Shown piece after piece: positions 8,774 through 16,062 of a DNA stretch of 64,000 nucleotides. A program made the position numbers and the translations under genes. This DNA is from Sulfitobacter sediminilitoris (GTDB lineage Bacteria; Pseudomonadota; Alphaproteobacteria; Rhodobacterales; Rhodobacteraceae): positions 1 through 64,000 of the forward strand of contig NZ_JAABNT010000011.1 of the NCBI RefSeq assembly GCF_010667575.1, given 5' to 3'. Below the pieces are notes generated by a model. The model ran no database searches. It was not told the DNA's origin and saw only the letters and a list, made by a program, of their open reading frames with translations. Numbering within the stretch: the first letter of the stretch is position 1; every line of letters begins with the position of its first letter.

Positions 8774-10113
8774 CAGTCCCTCGACATTAGGAACTCGGCC
8801 ACGGCCTGATAGGCAGGCAGCGAGGTCGGGTCGATGAAACCGTTCTGGGCGCGGGGGTAAGACGCAAGGCGCGCCAGCACCATGCGCGCGGTCGGATCGA
8901 CGTAGATCGTCTGGCCGTGCACGCCGCGCGCGGCATAGGCGCCGTGGTCGTTGTGGAAGACCCACCACTGGCTGGTATAGCTGCCGTTCGGGATCGTGGC
9001 GAAACCGCTGAACTTGGCGGGGTCGCCGCCCGCGGCGATCTTGCGGACGACCTCGGCCGGGAAAACCGGCGTATCGCCCGCCTTGCCCTCGTTCAGCATC
9101 AGCATACCGAGACGGCCAAGGTCGCGCAGGCCCGCCGTCACACCGCCGCCCGCAAAAGGCACGCCCTTGCCGTCGACGGTCTGGTAGGCGTCCTGTTCGG
9201 CCCCCATGGGACGCCAGAGCCGTTCGGAAGCGAGATCGGTCACGGCCTTGCCGGTCACACGGCTGATCATCCAGCCCAGCATGTCGGAGTTAATGGTCTT
9301 GTAGTGGAAGGCATCGCCGTGGTTGCCCTCGGGTTTGACCTGCTGGAGGTACTCCCAGTAGCCGTCCGGCCCGTCATAGCCCTCGGGCTTGGGCAGGGGG
9401 CTGGCGGCGCGGGAATAGACCCAGATGTCGGCGTTGGGGTCCGAATAGTTCTCGGAATACTGGACGCCGGTCGTCATATCCATGACCTCGCGCACCGTAG
9501 CACTTGCAAAGGCGCTGTCGCCGATCTCTGGGATCACGTCGCGCACCAGCAGGCTGTCGTCGAGCGTGCCCTCGGCCACGAGGATTTCGCCCAGAAGGCC
9601 GGTGATCGACTTGGTCATCGACATTATCGCGTGTTTGCCCTCCTCTTCGAGGCAGCCGAAGTACCGCTCGTAGACGACCTCGCCCTCGTGCAGGATCAGC
9701 ATGCCGTCGGTGTAATTGGCATAGAGCGAGTCTTCCCAAGTCATCGGGGTGTCGCTGTTCATCGGGGTGAAGGTCAGCGCGTCGATCTGCTGGCGCAGCT
9801 CGGCGAAGGCGGCGGGTGTGGGATAGTCGAGCGGCGAAGGCGCGCCGAGGCCGCGGCTGATTTCCTCGGTGGGGAGGAATTCGCGCAGGTGGCAGACGGA
9901 CCAGCGCAGCTTGGGGAAGCTGAAGTAGTTGCTGTCGGGCTGGGTGATCAGCTTGTCGGGCGGCGGCGGGAAACCCTGCATCCAGCCCATGACGCGCGGA
10001 TCGGATTCCTGCGCAGACAGCGGGGCCGTCTGGGCTGTGGCAAATGACGCGCCGCTCAGTGCGAGGCCCGCAGCGGCGACCAGCGGCAAGAGCTTAGAAA
10101 TTGAAGACGACAT
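8773..10113 (-). CDS. Beta-lactamase-fold serine hydrolase (class C / NylB-like), exported
   Basis: A 446-residue protein with a clear signal peptide (LLPLVAAAGLALSGASFATA). It carries the beta-lactamase superfamily nucleophile motif SMTK (S165-K168), a candidate catalytic Tyr at 219 (YSENY), and the C-terminal block HGQTIYVDPTARMVL typical of 6-aminohexanoate-dimer-hydrolase-like enzymes. These are esterases or amidases rather than true antibiotic-resistance enzymes; the substrate is unknown. The start at 10113 follows an excellent GGAGGA site and lies inside the end of the porin gene (20-nt overlap). It is coupled downstream to the MscS gene. A second paralogous hydrolase sits at 29051-30214. 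Confidence 0.85.
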   Translation of the reverse strand: MSSSISKLLPLVAAAGLALSGASFATAQTAPLSAQESDPRVMGWMQGFPPPPDKLITQPDSNYFSFPKLRWSVCHLREFLPTEEISRGLGAPSPLDYPTPAAFAELRQQIDALTFTPMNSDTPMTWEDSLYANYTDGMLILHEGEVVYERYFGCLEEEGKHAIMSMTKSITGLLGEILVAEGTLDDSLLVRDVIPEIGDSAFASATVREVMDMTTGVQYSENYSDPNADIWVYSRAASPLPKPEGYDGPDGYWEYLQQVKPEGNHGDAFHYKTINSDMLGWMISRVTGKAVTDLASERLWRPMGAEQDAYQTVDGKGVPFAGGGVTAGLRDLGRLGMLMLNEGKAGDTPVFPAEVVRKIAAGGDPAKFSGFATIPNGSYTSQWWVFHNDHGAYAARGVHGQTIYVDPTARMVLARLASYPRAQNGFIDPTSLPAYQAVAEFLMSRD

Positions 10114-11602
10114 TGATGAATCCTCCTGTCCATGGGTCGGCTTTCCCACCAATGACTTTGTCGATGCCCGTGCCTGGAAAGGACACGGAAAGGCCTGCTG
10201 TGAGAAAAGTGTTGCGGTTGATGATCCGGCTGTATTCTAGGAACAGATCGTCCGCGAGGTGCTCATCATCGACACCAGACACTACGTTCCCGTTCACATC
10301 TACTCGGGTTGCTTGACCGAATTGCACTGGGCTGCTCAGCTCATTCGCTCGAATGTGCGCATAACGTAAAGTAATGGTATCACGCTTGGTTGGCTGAACT
10401 CGGAGGGCCAGCGTCAGCGCATTCACGTTCGAATTGATGAAGGTCGAAGCAGATTTTGAACCTGTTGCCCAGGCGCTTGGGCTGCCTTGATAGTAGAGCG
10501 GATCGAAGCGCTCCAACTTGGTCGTACCGGGGTTGTCTCCGGAGAAGGTCTGGTATCCGAGAGTCAGGGACGGTGACCAAGGCATTCTGGTGAAAGCATA
10601 GCCAGCGGTCACCCGGCCAGCCCAGGCTTCGAGGTCAATCCTGTCATTCCACTGATACGCAACCTCACCCGTAAAGGTCCAATTCTCCAAGCCACCCTCA
10701 AAGGGATTTGTCTTGCCGTAGAGGCCAAGGGTACGGGTTCCTTCACGCGCGCCCGGTGTCACCGTTGGAGCGCCGACCCCGCCCGCTGCTGCTTGCGGGT
10801 AAGACGAGTTGGAACTCAGCACATCGACATAAGTCGCGCCAAAATAACCACCATTGGGATCATCGAAACGCAGATCGAAACCGGCCAATTCGTTGCCCCC
10901 ATCTGTGGAGGGCAATTCGTTCGGGTCAAGATAGAACGCCGTCCCTGTAAGGTTTCCATATGAGAGACGTCCGATCGCAGCCATCTCCCAAGCCTTGCGT
11001 GGGCCGAACTTCAGTGCGCCTCTCTCAAAACCGCTGGTAGCGCCGTTCGCGATCAACATACCTGTGCCGAGTGTTAGTTCTCGTGCACCTAGAGAAAGGT
11101 CGTAGGAAAGAGCAGGCCCTGAACTGCCCCGGATCGCAAGATAGGCCTCTTCCAACGTAGTTGCACCGTTGTCACCAGTATCAAAAGCATCCGTGCCCCA
11201 TGTGTAGGAAGACACCGCGGAAAGCTTCCCGTAGAGGACGGCCCCGGTATCGAGCTGATATTCAAAGCTGACGCCGGGCTTGATGTAGCCCTCAAGCCAC
11301 TCTGTATCAGGATCGAAGCCGCTGCCCGGGGCGGTTGTCGCAGCGAGGTCCCAGAAGAGGTTGCTTTCGCTAACCGCGTTCAGACCGAACTGCAGATGTC
11401 CGCGGATTTTCAGACCGTTTGCATCGTAGATCAGCATCGGATCACGATCTTCCGCTGCGACTGATCCCGCAGCTAGCGACCACACCAGAACACCCACTAG
11501 AAGTTGAGCTTTGTTCCATTTCTTCTGCAACGACGGGCCAGAAGCGCACGATCCTCGTCGTTGGTTTTGGGCGCTAGTCTTACGCGAAGGGTTCAGTTCC
11601 AT
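10094..11602 (-). CDS. Outer-membrane beta-barrel porin, possibly alginate-export type
   Basis: About 502 residues with an N-terminal export signal (LLVGVLVWSLAAGSVAAEDR) after an unusually long polar leader, many alternating amphipathic strands, and a C-terminal aromatic signature ending in FINVVFNF, which is the Bam recognition pattern of outer-membrane proteins. Features such as SLGARELTLGTGML suggest the alginate-export-like porin family, but that is only a resemblance. The start is uncertain: ATG 11602 has a distant GGGAG, and a TTG at 11641 is also in frame. The last 20 nt overlap the hydrolase gene and contain its ribosome binding site, so these genes are co-translated. The barrel may admit the substrate of the hydrolase. 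Confidence 0.75.
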   Translation of the reverse strand: MELNPSRKTSAQNQRRGSCASGPSLQKKWNKAQLLVGVLVWSLAAGSVAAEDRDPMLIYDANGLKIRGHLQFGLNAVSESNLFWDLAATTAPGSGFDPDTEWLEGYIKPGVSFEYQLDTGAVLYGKLSAVSSYTWGTDAFDTGDNGATTLEEAYLAIRGSSGPALSYDLSLGARELTLGTGMLIANGATSGFERGALKFGPRKAWEMAAIGRLSYGNLTGTAFYLDPNELPSTDGGNELAGFDLRFDDPNGGYFGATYVDVLSSNSSYPQAAAGGVGAPTVTPGAREGTRTLGLYGKTNPFEGGLENWTFTGEVAYQWNDRIDLEAWAGRVTAGYAFTRMPWSPSLTLGYQTFSGDNPGTTKLERFDPLYYQGSPSAWATGSKSASTFINSNVNALTLALRVQPTKRDTITLRYAHIRANELSSPVQFGQATRVDVNGNVVSGVDDEHLADDLFLEYSRIINRNTFLTAGLSVSFPGTGIDKVIGGKADPWTGGFINVVFNF

Positions 11603-11882
11603 ATTTGTGAAATGCTCCCGCAAAAAAGTCCTACTCCCCAAACACCATAGCGTAAGTCATATGGCACTCAATGCGTTACCGATACCAAGGCAAGGTTTTG
11701 GGGCACAAACCGACGGCACTGCTAGTTCGGTAAGCAAACTCCATTTGGACATGTAGGAAAGACCGCTGAACCTTTGTGCCGCCGCGATGAACTCGCGATG
11801 GTTCGGAGCTGAGCAGTTGTTTTCAAAGGTCAGCTTTCCCAATTTACGAACCTTTGGTCTGCATGCTTCGGCCGACCGCTTA

Positions 11883-12033
11883 GTCCGCAACTCCGTCATA
11901 GGCCCCCTGAAATTCGCTGCGGATTGCACCAACGGCCGCTTTTCTTGCTGCGATGCAGCTGATGGCTTCAGTCGATTTTGTTGCTGCACTTGCGAAGGAC
12001 GGGATTTTGATCCAGCGGCTTTGGGCTCTCTCC
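11883..12033. repeat. Dispersed intergenic repeat, copy 2
   Basis: The diverged counterpart of 1237-1394, in the same orientation, sharing GTCCGCAACTC.GTCATA at its left end and TTGGGCTCTC at its right end. It fills most of the non-coding gap between the porin start and the terminase stop (11603-12104). Nothing else in that gap is recognised apart from the expected porin promoter area near 11640-11800. Confidence 0.6.
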
Positions 12034-12104
12034 AGCCATTCGCCGCGTGCTACTTCAATGGCTTCTTTGGCACACCAAAGCGGCCATTCAGTCGTCTGTG
12101 CTAG

Positions 12105-13520
12105 TCAAATAACCGTTCCAGACATGGCTGTTGCAACTGGCTCGCCTAGCCAAATCAGGAACTGGGAAAGGCTATCGACCTGATCGTCGTGTTTTCCTTT
12201 CGGAAACAAGATGACCTCGTGCTGGAAGGTTGCGAGCCACGGGGCGTTTTTTGGGATCGCGACCTTCCCGCTTTCAATCAAAGGCGTAACACCCAGTAGA
12301 CGTGTCTGCTTGTCCCCCTTTGGAATGATGCCGCGGATATTCAGTCCACCAGAGCGCCTAAGATCCTGGATGAGCTGGACCCCGGAGCCAGCTTCTTCAA
12401 TCAGGATCAGGCTGGCCGAGTGCGCGTGCGCCCTTGCTTCAATCGCCCTGCGCAACTCCGGGAACTCGAGCTGAGCGCGGAACACCTCCAATAACCACGC
12501 AGAACTGCCACGCACCAACCAGGTGGTACAGACGGAATGGTCGTTCACCTCTTCTGCTTTAGACGCCGTATCCCAGCTTTGTATGATCCGGTCTTCCAGA
12601 GTTCGGTCGGGCGGCCTGTCATAGGTCTGGAACCAATTCCACTTCACCAACCCCCCACCAAGGGGTGCGGGCCTTTGTTGATACTGTGCCGCAAACACAT
12701 AGGAGCCGAGGTCCTTTTGCAGGCGGGCCAACAGGTCACGTGGTAAGCGCTCAGGGTGAAGAAGATCGCCAATATCACGGTTCATGACCCGTCCACGGCC
12801 CAACGCGATCTCTTCAACCTCTTCGGCGATCGCAGGCAAATTTAGGTGCTGCCAATTCCCTTGCTCCAGGACCATTCCTGCCAGGTCATCTTCATGCACC
12901 CGTTGCTGGATCAACACGATGGGGCTCTCTCGCGGATCATTGAGGCGGCTCAGCAACGTGGACTTGAACCAATCCTTCACGGCCAGGCGCTTTGCTTCTG
13001 ATGCCGCCTCCTCAGGCTTGTGGGGATCGTCAATCAGGATGATATCGCCGCCACGCCCCGTTAGGGTGCCCCCGACGGAGGTCGAGAACCGCCCCCCGCC
13101 CCTGGTCGTTTCGAAGTCGCTGCGAGCCCCTCGCCCCCTTGCAATCCGGGTGCGGGGAAAGCAAGCGCGATACCAAGGCGCTTCGATGACCTTCATACAG
13201 TCCATAGCCAGCTTCTCTGACAGTCCCTCTCCGTAAGAGACTGCCAACACCCGAAGCCGTGGGTCGCGTCCCAGCAACCAGGCTGGAAACGCCACCGACG
13301 CAGCAATCGATTTAAGGCTCCGGGGCGGCATGGTGATCACCAGCCGTTTGATCTGACCGGCAGCGACCTGTTGCAGCTTGTGCGCGATGGCATCAACGTG
13401 CCAGCCGTGCAGATACTGACTGCCAGGGTCAACCGTTAGAAAGCTGCGCTGAATGAAGCTGGAGAGGTCGCGGCGCATCAAGGCTTCAAAGAGTGCTGCC
13501 TGATCTGGTTCATACGACAT
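12105..13520 (-). CDS. Phage large terminase subunit (TerL)
   Basis: A 471-residue packaging motor with an N-terminal ATPase and C-terminal nuclease. It shows the Walker A-like MPPRSLKS (64-71), Walker B ILIDDP (161-166) and the C-terminal RNase H-like nuclease with acidic motifs QSWDTASK, LILIEEAGSG and HDDQVDSLSQFL. It resembles the family of putative large terminases with the TIGR01630 C-terminal domain. The start at 13520 is supported by a GGGGAGGGG site; it overlaps the DUF5681 gene by 11 nt. Length is full and no frameshift is seen. No portal, protease or capsid gene follows: the next gene downstream is an ordinary outer-membrane porin, so this is an orphan packaging gene. Confidence 0.88.
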   Translation of the reverse strand: MSYEPDQAALFEALMRRDLSSFIQRSFLTVDPGSQYLHGWHVDAIAHKLQQVAAGQIKRLVITMPPRSLKSIAASVAFPAWLLGRDPRLRVLAVSYGEGLSEKLAMDCMKVIEAPWYRACFPRTRIARGRGARSDFETTRGGGRFSTSVGGTLTGRGGDIILIDDPHKPEEAASEAKRLAVKDWFKSTLLSRLNDPRESPIVLIQQRVHEDDLAGMVLEQGNWQHLNLPAIAEEVEEIALGRGRVMNRDIGDLLHPERLPRDLLARLQKDLGSYVFAAQYQQRPAPLGGGLVKWNWFQTYDRPPDRTLEDRIIQSWDTASKAEEVNDHSVCTTWLVRGSSAWLLEVFRAQLEFPELRRAIEARAHAHSASLILIEEAGSGVQLIQDLRRSGGLNIRGIIPKGDKQTRLLGVTPLIESGKVAIPKNAPWLATFQHEVILFPKGKHDDQVDSLSQFLIWLGEPVATAMSGTVI

Positions 13521-13935
13521 CTGACCCCTCCCCTTCGCCATCCTCTTCTGGATACTCGGGCTCCGTGCCATCCGTCCCAAGCACGCGATTCAGTATTTCA
13601 AATTCAGCTTCAGTTAAACGGCGCTCACTGGTCTCTCCTTCCCGTTCGTCAGAGACTTGCTTGGCATAAGACATGACCAACGCGATCGCGCGGATGTCGC
13701 CATTAAGTGCCTTTTCGATGAGGCGCCGCAGGATTGCTTTCTGGCTAGAGACATTGCGGATCTTGCCCTGCTCTTTCATCCGCACCGTATTGCGTAAAGC
13801 TTCAAGGATCTCCGTGTCGAAGTTGCGGCTCCCCCTTGGGCGACCTTCCGGATTGCCCGATTGACCTTTACGGAAGCGATGCTTCTTCGGCGGTCGACCA
13901 TAGCCAACCCTTTCATCGTTGTCGCGATCGGTCAT
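13510..13935 (-). CDS. DUF5681 protein, probable small terminase-like partner
   Basis: 141 residues beginning with the basic DUF5681 signature: VGYGRPPKKHRFRKGQSGNP followed by EGRPRGSRNF. A helical segment and a very acidic tail (DGTEPEYPEEDGEGEGSDVV) follow. DUF5681 proteins are commonly encoded immediately before large terminases in phages and prophages, so a role in DNA recognition for packaging is a reasonable inference. The gene overlaps its upstream neighbour by 4 nt (ATGA) and its downstream neighbour by 11 nt, giving a tightly coupled three-gene operon. Confidence 0.82.
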   Translation of the reverse strand: MTDRDNDERVGYGRPPKKHRFRKGQSGNPEGRPRGSRNFDTEILEALRNTVRMKEQGKIRNVSSQKAILRRLIEKALNGDIRAIALVMSYAKQVSDEREGETSERRLTEAEFEILNRVLGTDGTEPEYPEEDGEGEGSDVV

Positions 13936-15245
13936 TCGCCGCCCTCCTGGCCCGCTTCGCGCTCAAGGGCCCCAAGCGTCCAACCATCAGACGCTCGAAC
14001 CGGCTCCCGACCCGTTTCCACGCGCCAGCGACGGAGGATCACATCCACGTAAAGAGGATCGATTTCCAACCCATAGGCCACCCGCCCCACCTCTTCGGCA
14101 GCAATCACGGTCGCGCCCCCGCCCAAGAACGGATCAAGCACAATGTCGCCGCGCTTCGACACGTCAAGGATTGCCTCCCGGATCAGCGCGACAGGTTTAG
14201 GCGTAGGATGCGCCTCAAGCTCTGTCATGCGTCCAGGGCGGAAGGTATTCACACCGGGATAGGTCCACAGATTGCTACGATGGCGCCCGAACTTGCCCAA
14301 CTGCACATTGTTGCGGTGTTGCTTCCGCCCTTTGCGGAACACGAGCACGAGCTCGTGTTGCGACCGATAGAGGGACCCCATCCCAGCATTGGTCTTGGCC
14401 CAAACACAGAGATTGATCATTGCGTCAAAAGCCGTGGTGCCAGCACGGTGCATCTCCCCAAGGTGCCGCCAGTCCATGAAGGCAAACCAAACCGCACCGT
14501 CCTCGCTGTAGGTGGCCCCGAGTTGGAGGGCTTGGGTGAGGAAGGCCTCGAAGGTGTCTGGGCTCATCTCGCCAGAGGCCTCAACAAACTCGCGGTGCTG
14601 AACACGTCCGTTACCGCAGACATGACCCGCGATCGGAACATTGTACGGGGGATCGGTGATGCCCATGCTGGCTTTCTTGTCGCCCATGAGCGCCGCATAG
14701 TCCAAGACATCGCGCGCATCCCCACACAGCACGCGGTGCCGGTCCAGGTGCCACAGATCGCCGCGTCGCGTGATCGCGTGCACTCCGTCATCCGGGATCG
14801 GCGCTGTCTCTGGCGCGGCCTCTGTCGTGCTGCTGTGGTCTCTAAGGATCACGTCGATCTCGCCGATCTCAAATGCGGTGATCTCGAGGTCGAAGTCCAA
14901 GACCGCCTCGGAGAGATCGGCGAGTTCGGTGGCGAGGATTTCTAAATCCCATCCCGCGTTCTCCGCAATCTTGTTGTCCGCCAACATCAGAGCGCGTTTT
15001 TCTTCTGCCGAGAGATGGGTGACCCTGATCGCCGGAACGGTTGTCAGGCCCAACAGGCGGGCCGCTTCCAGCCGCCCATGCCCGGCAATCAGCACGGTGC
15101 GTTCGTCGACCAGCACCGGGTTGGTAAATCCAAATTGCCGGATGCTTTTCGCAATCTGGCGGATTTGCTTCTTGCTGTGGGTGCGCGCATTGCGGGATGC
15201 GGGAGTGATATCGCGCAAAGCTATCGTTTCGAAGTCAGCGCTCAT
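13932..15245 (-). CDS. ParB-like nuclease domain fused to a DNA methyltransferase
   Basis: 437 residues. Residues 5-100 are a ParB/Srx-type N-terminal domain (NPVLVDERTVLIAGHGRLEA, then LMLADNKIAE). The C-terminal part is an N6-adenine or N4-cytosine methyltransferase with catalytic motif DPPY (198-201, ITDPPYNVP) preceding the SAM-binding motif DPFLGGGAT, the beta-class order. Such fusions are typical orphan phage methyltransferases, without a partner restriction enzyme, and probably protect or mark phage DNA. The start at 15245 is chosen for the GGAGGAG site 7 nt upstream. It is first in an operon with DUF5681 and TerL and begins right after a strong hairpin terminator. Confidence 0.9.
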   Translation of the reverse strand: MSADFETIALRDITPASRNARTHSKKQIRQIAKSIRQFGFTNPVLVDERTVLIAGHGRLEAARLLGLTTVPAIRVTHLSAEEKRALMLADNKIAENAGWDLEILATELADLSEAVLDFDLEITAFEIGEIDVILRDHSSTTEAAPETAPIPDDGVHAITRRGDLWHLDRHRVLCGDARDVLDYAALMGDKKASMGITDPPYNVPIAGHVCGNGRVQHREFVEASGEMSPDTFEAFLTQALQLGATYSEDGAVWFAFMDWRHLGEMHRAGTTAFDAMINLCVWAKTNAGMGSLYRSQHELVLVFRKGRKQHRNNVQLGKFGRHRSNLWTYPGVNTFRPGRMTELEAHPTPKPVALIREAILDVSKRGDIVLDPFLGGGATVIAAEEVGRVAYGLEIDPLYVDVILRRWRVETGREPVRASDGWTLGALEREAGQEGGE

Positions 15246-15274
15246 AGCCAACTCCTCCTTTTTTCTAGGCACAT

Positions 15275-15308
15275 AAAAAAGCCCGCCAGGCAGAGCTGCC
15301 GGGCGGGC
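15275..15308 (-). terminator. Strong hairpin terminator/attenuator just upstream of the methyltransferase
   Basis: Read on the minus strand: GCCCGCC, an inner GGCAG arm, the complementary arm and GGCGGGC, followed by TTTTTT. The 7-bp outer stem plus inner pairs is a classic rho-independent terminator. It ends about 30 nt before the methyltransferase ATG, so it would either stop a short upstream transcript or attenuate the phage operon. Confidence 0.75.
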
Positions 15309-15480
15309 GATTGCATGTGAGGTTTAAGATAAAAGACGCCGTCGTTCGTCTACCCGGACAAGGACCGGGCAAGCGTCCCCAGCGGGACGTCCGTGAAGAG
15401 AGTTATCCTGGGGGAAATACAAAACCCCTCGACGCCGGGCGCAAAGGGGTTCGTCGCAAACATGTCAAGGTATAGGCCCT
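15309..15480. ncRNA. Hairpin-rich non-coding segment, possible structured RNA
   Basis: No open frame is credible here. Several inverted repeats are seen: CGTCCC/GGGACG around a CAGC loop (15375-15390), extended outward by CGGAC (15356-15360) with GTCCG (15390-15394); AACCCCT (15423-15429) with AGGGGTT (15445-15451); and CGACG (15430-15434) with CGTCG (15452-15456), the last two interleaved as in a pseudoknot or switch. On the minus strand the series ends at the terminator at 15275-15308. This could be a small RNA or a leader controlling the phage operon. The assignment is inference from pairing only. Confidence 0.4.
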
Positions 15481-15657
15481 ATGTCAAACATTTTTCTACA
15501 TTTAGGCGAGAAACCTGCTCCGACCACCTTATTTCGGGCATTTCGGCATGTAGGGCTGATTGACGTCCAAAGACCACAATATCCGCCCTCACACAGGACT
15601 GGACTGTGGCGCGGAAACGAGCGTCAGTGTTGGTACAAAACAACGCAAGAGAGACCT

Positions 15658-16062
15658 ATGGAGATCGACACCCTCGACCAGGAACGACGTGACACGCTCC
15701 TGAACACCTGGCGACAACTGTTTGGCCACCCACCGCCCAAAGGGCTGAGCAGCCCTTTCCTCCGCCGCTTCATCGCATTTGAGCTGCAATCGAGACGCCA
15801 GCCCGGCCTGCCAAAAGACTTCCGCCGCAAGCTCGCGCGCGCAACTGGCGGTCAGACGACAAGACCATCCTCCTCACTCAAGCCCGGCGGGCGCTTGCTG
15901 AGAGAGTGGCACGGCGTCACCCACGTCGTCGAAGTCACCCAGGAGGGGTTTCGATGGAAAGGACAGACCCATCGGTCGCTGTCCGCCATCGCCCGCGAGA
16001 TCACCGGTGCCCGCTGGTCCGGTCCGCGCTTCTTTGGCTTGAGCCGGAGGTCCCGTTCGTGA
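15658..16062 (+). CDS. DUF2924 domain protein
   Basis: 134 residues. The N-terminal part contains the DUF2924 signature (TWRQLFGHPPPKGLSSPFLR), and the C-terminal part has the characteristic LLREWHGVTHVVEVTQEGF and SLSAIAREITGARWSGPRFF. The function is not known. In many alphaproteobacterial phage-like islands this gene directly precedes a large serine recombinase, as here, where the stop overlaps the recombinase GTG by 3 nt (GTGA). A helper or regulatory role in recombination is therefore plausible. The ATG at 15658 is chosen over 15481 because the intervening residues look random and AAGAGAGA lies upstream. Residues 1-59 of the longer frame are not family-like. Confidence 0.8.
   Translation: MEIDTLDQERRDTLLNTWRQLFGHPPPKGLSSPFLRRFIAFELQSRRQPGLPKDFRRKLARATGGQTTRPSSSLKPGGRLLREWHGVTHVVEVTQEGFRWKGQTHRSLSAIAREITGARWSGPRFFGLSRRSRS

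Noticed and set aside
8917..10047. 376-codon plus-strand frame over the serine hydrolase
   Set aside because: Antisense shadow in GC-rich DNA; the minus-strand product has the SxxK motif and signal peptide.
13836..14945. 369-codon plus-strand frame over the methyltransferase
   Set aside because: Antisense shadow; the minus-strand frame carries DPPY and the SAM loop.
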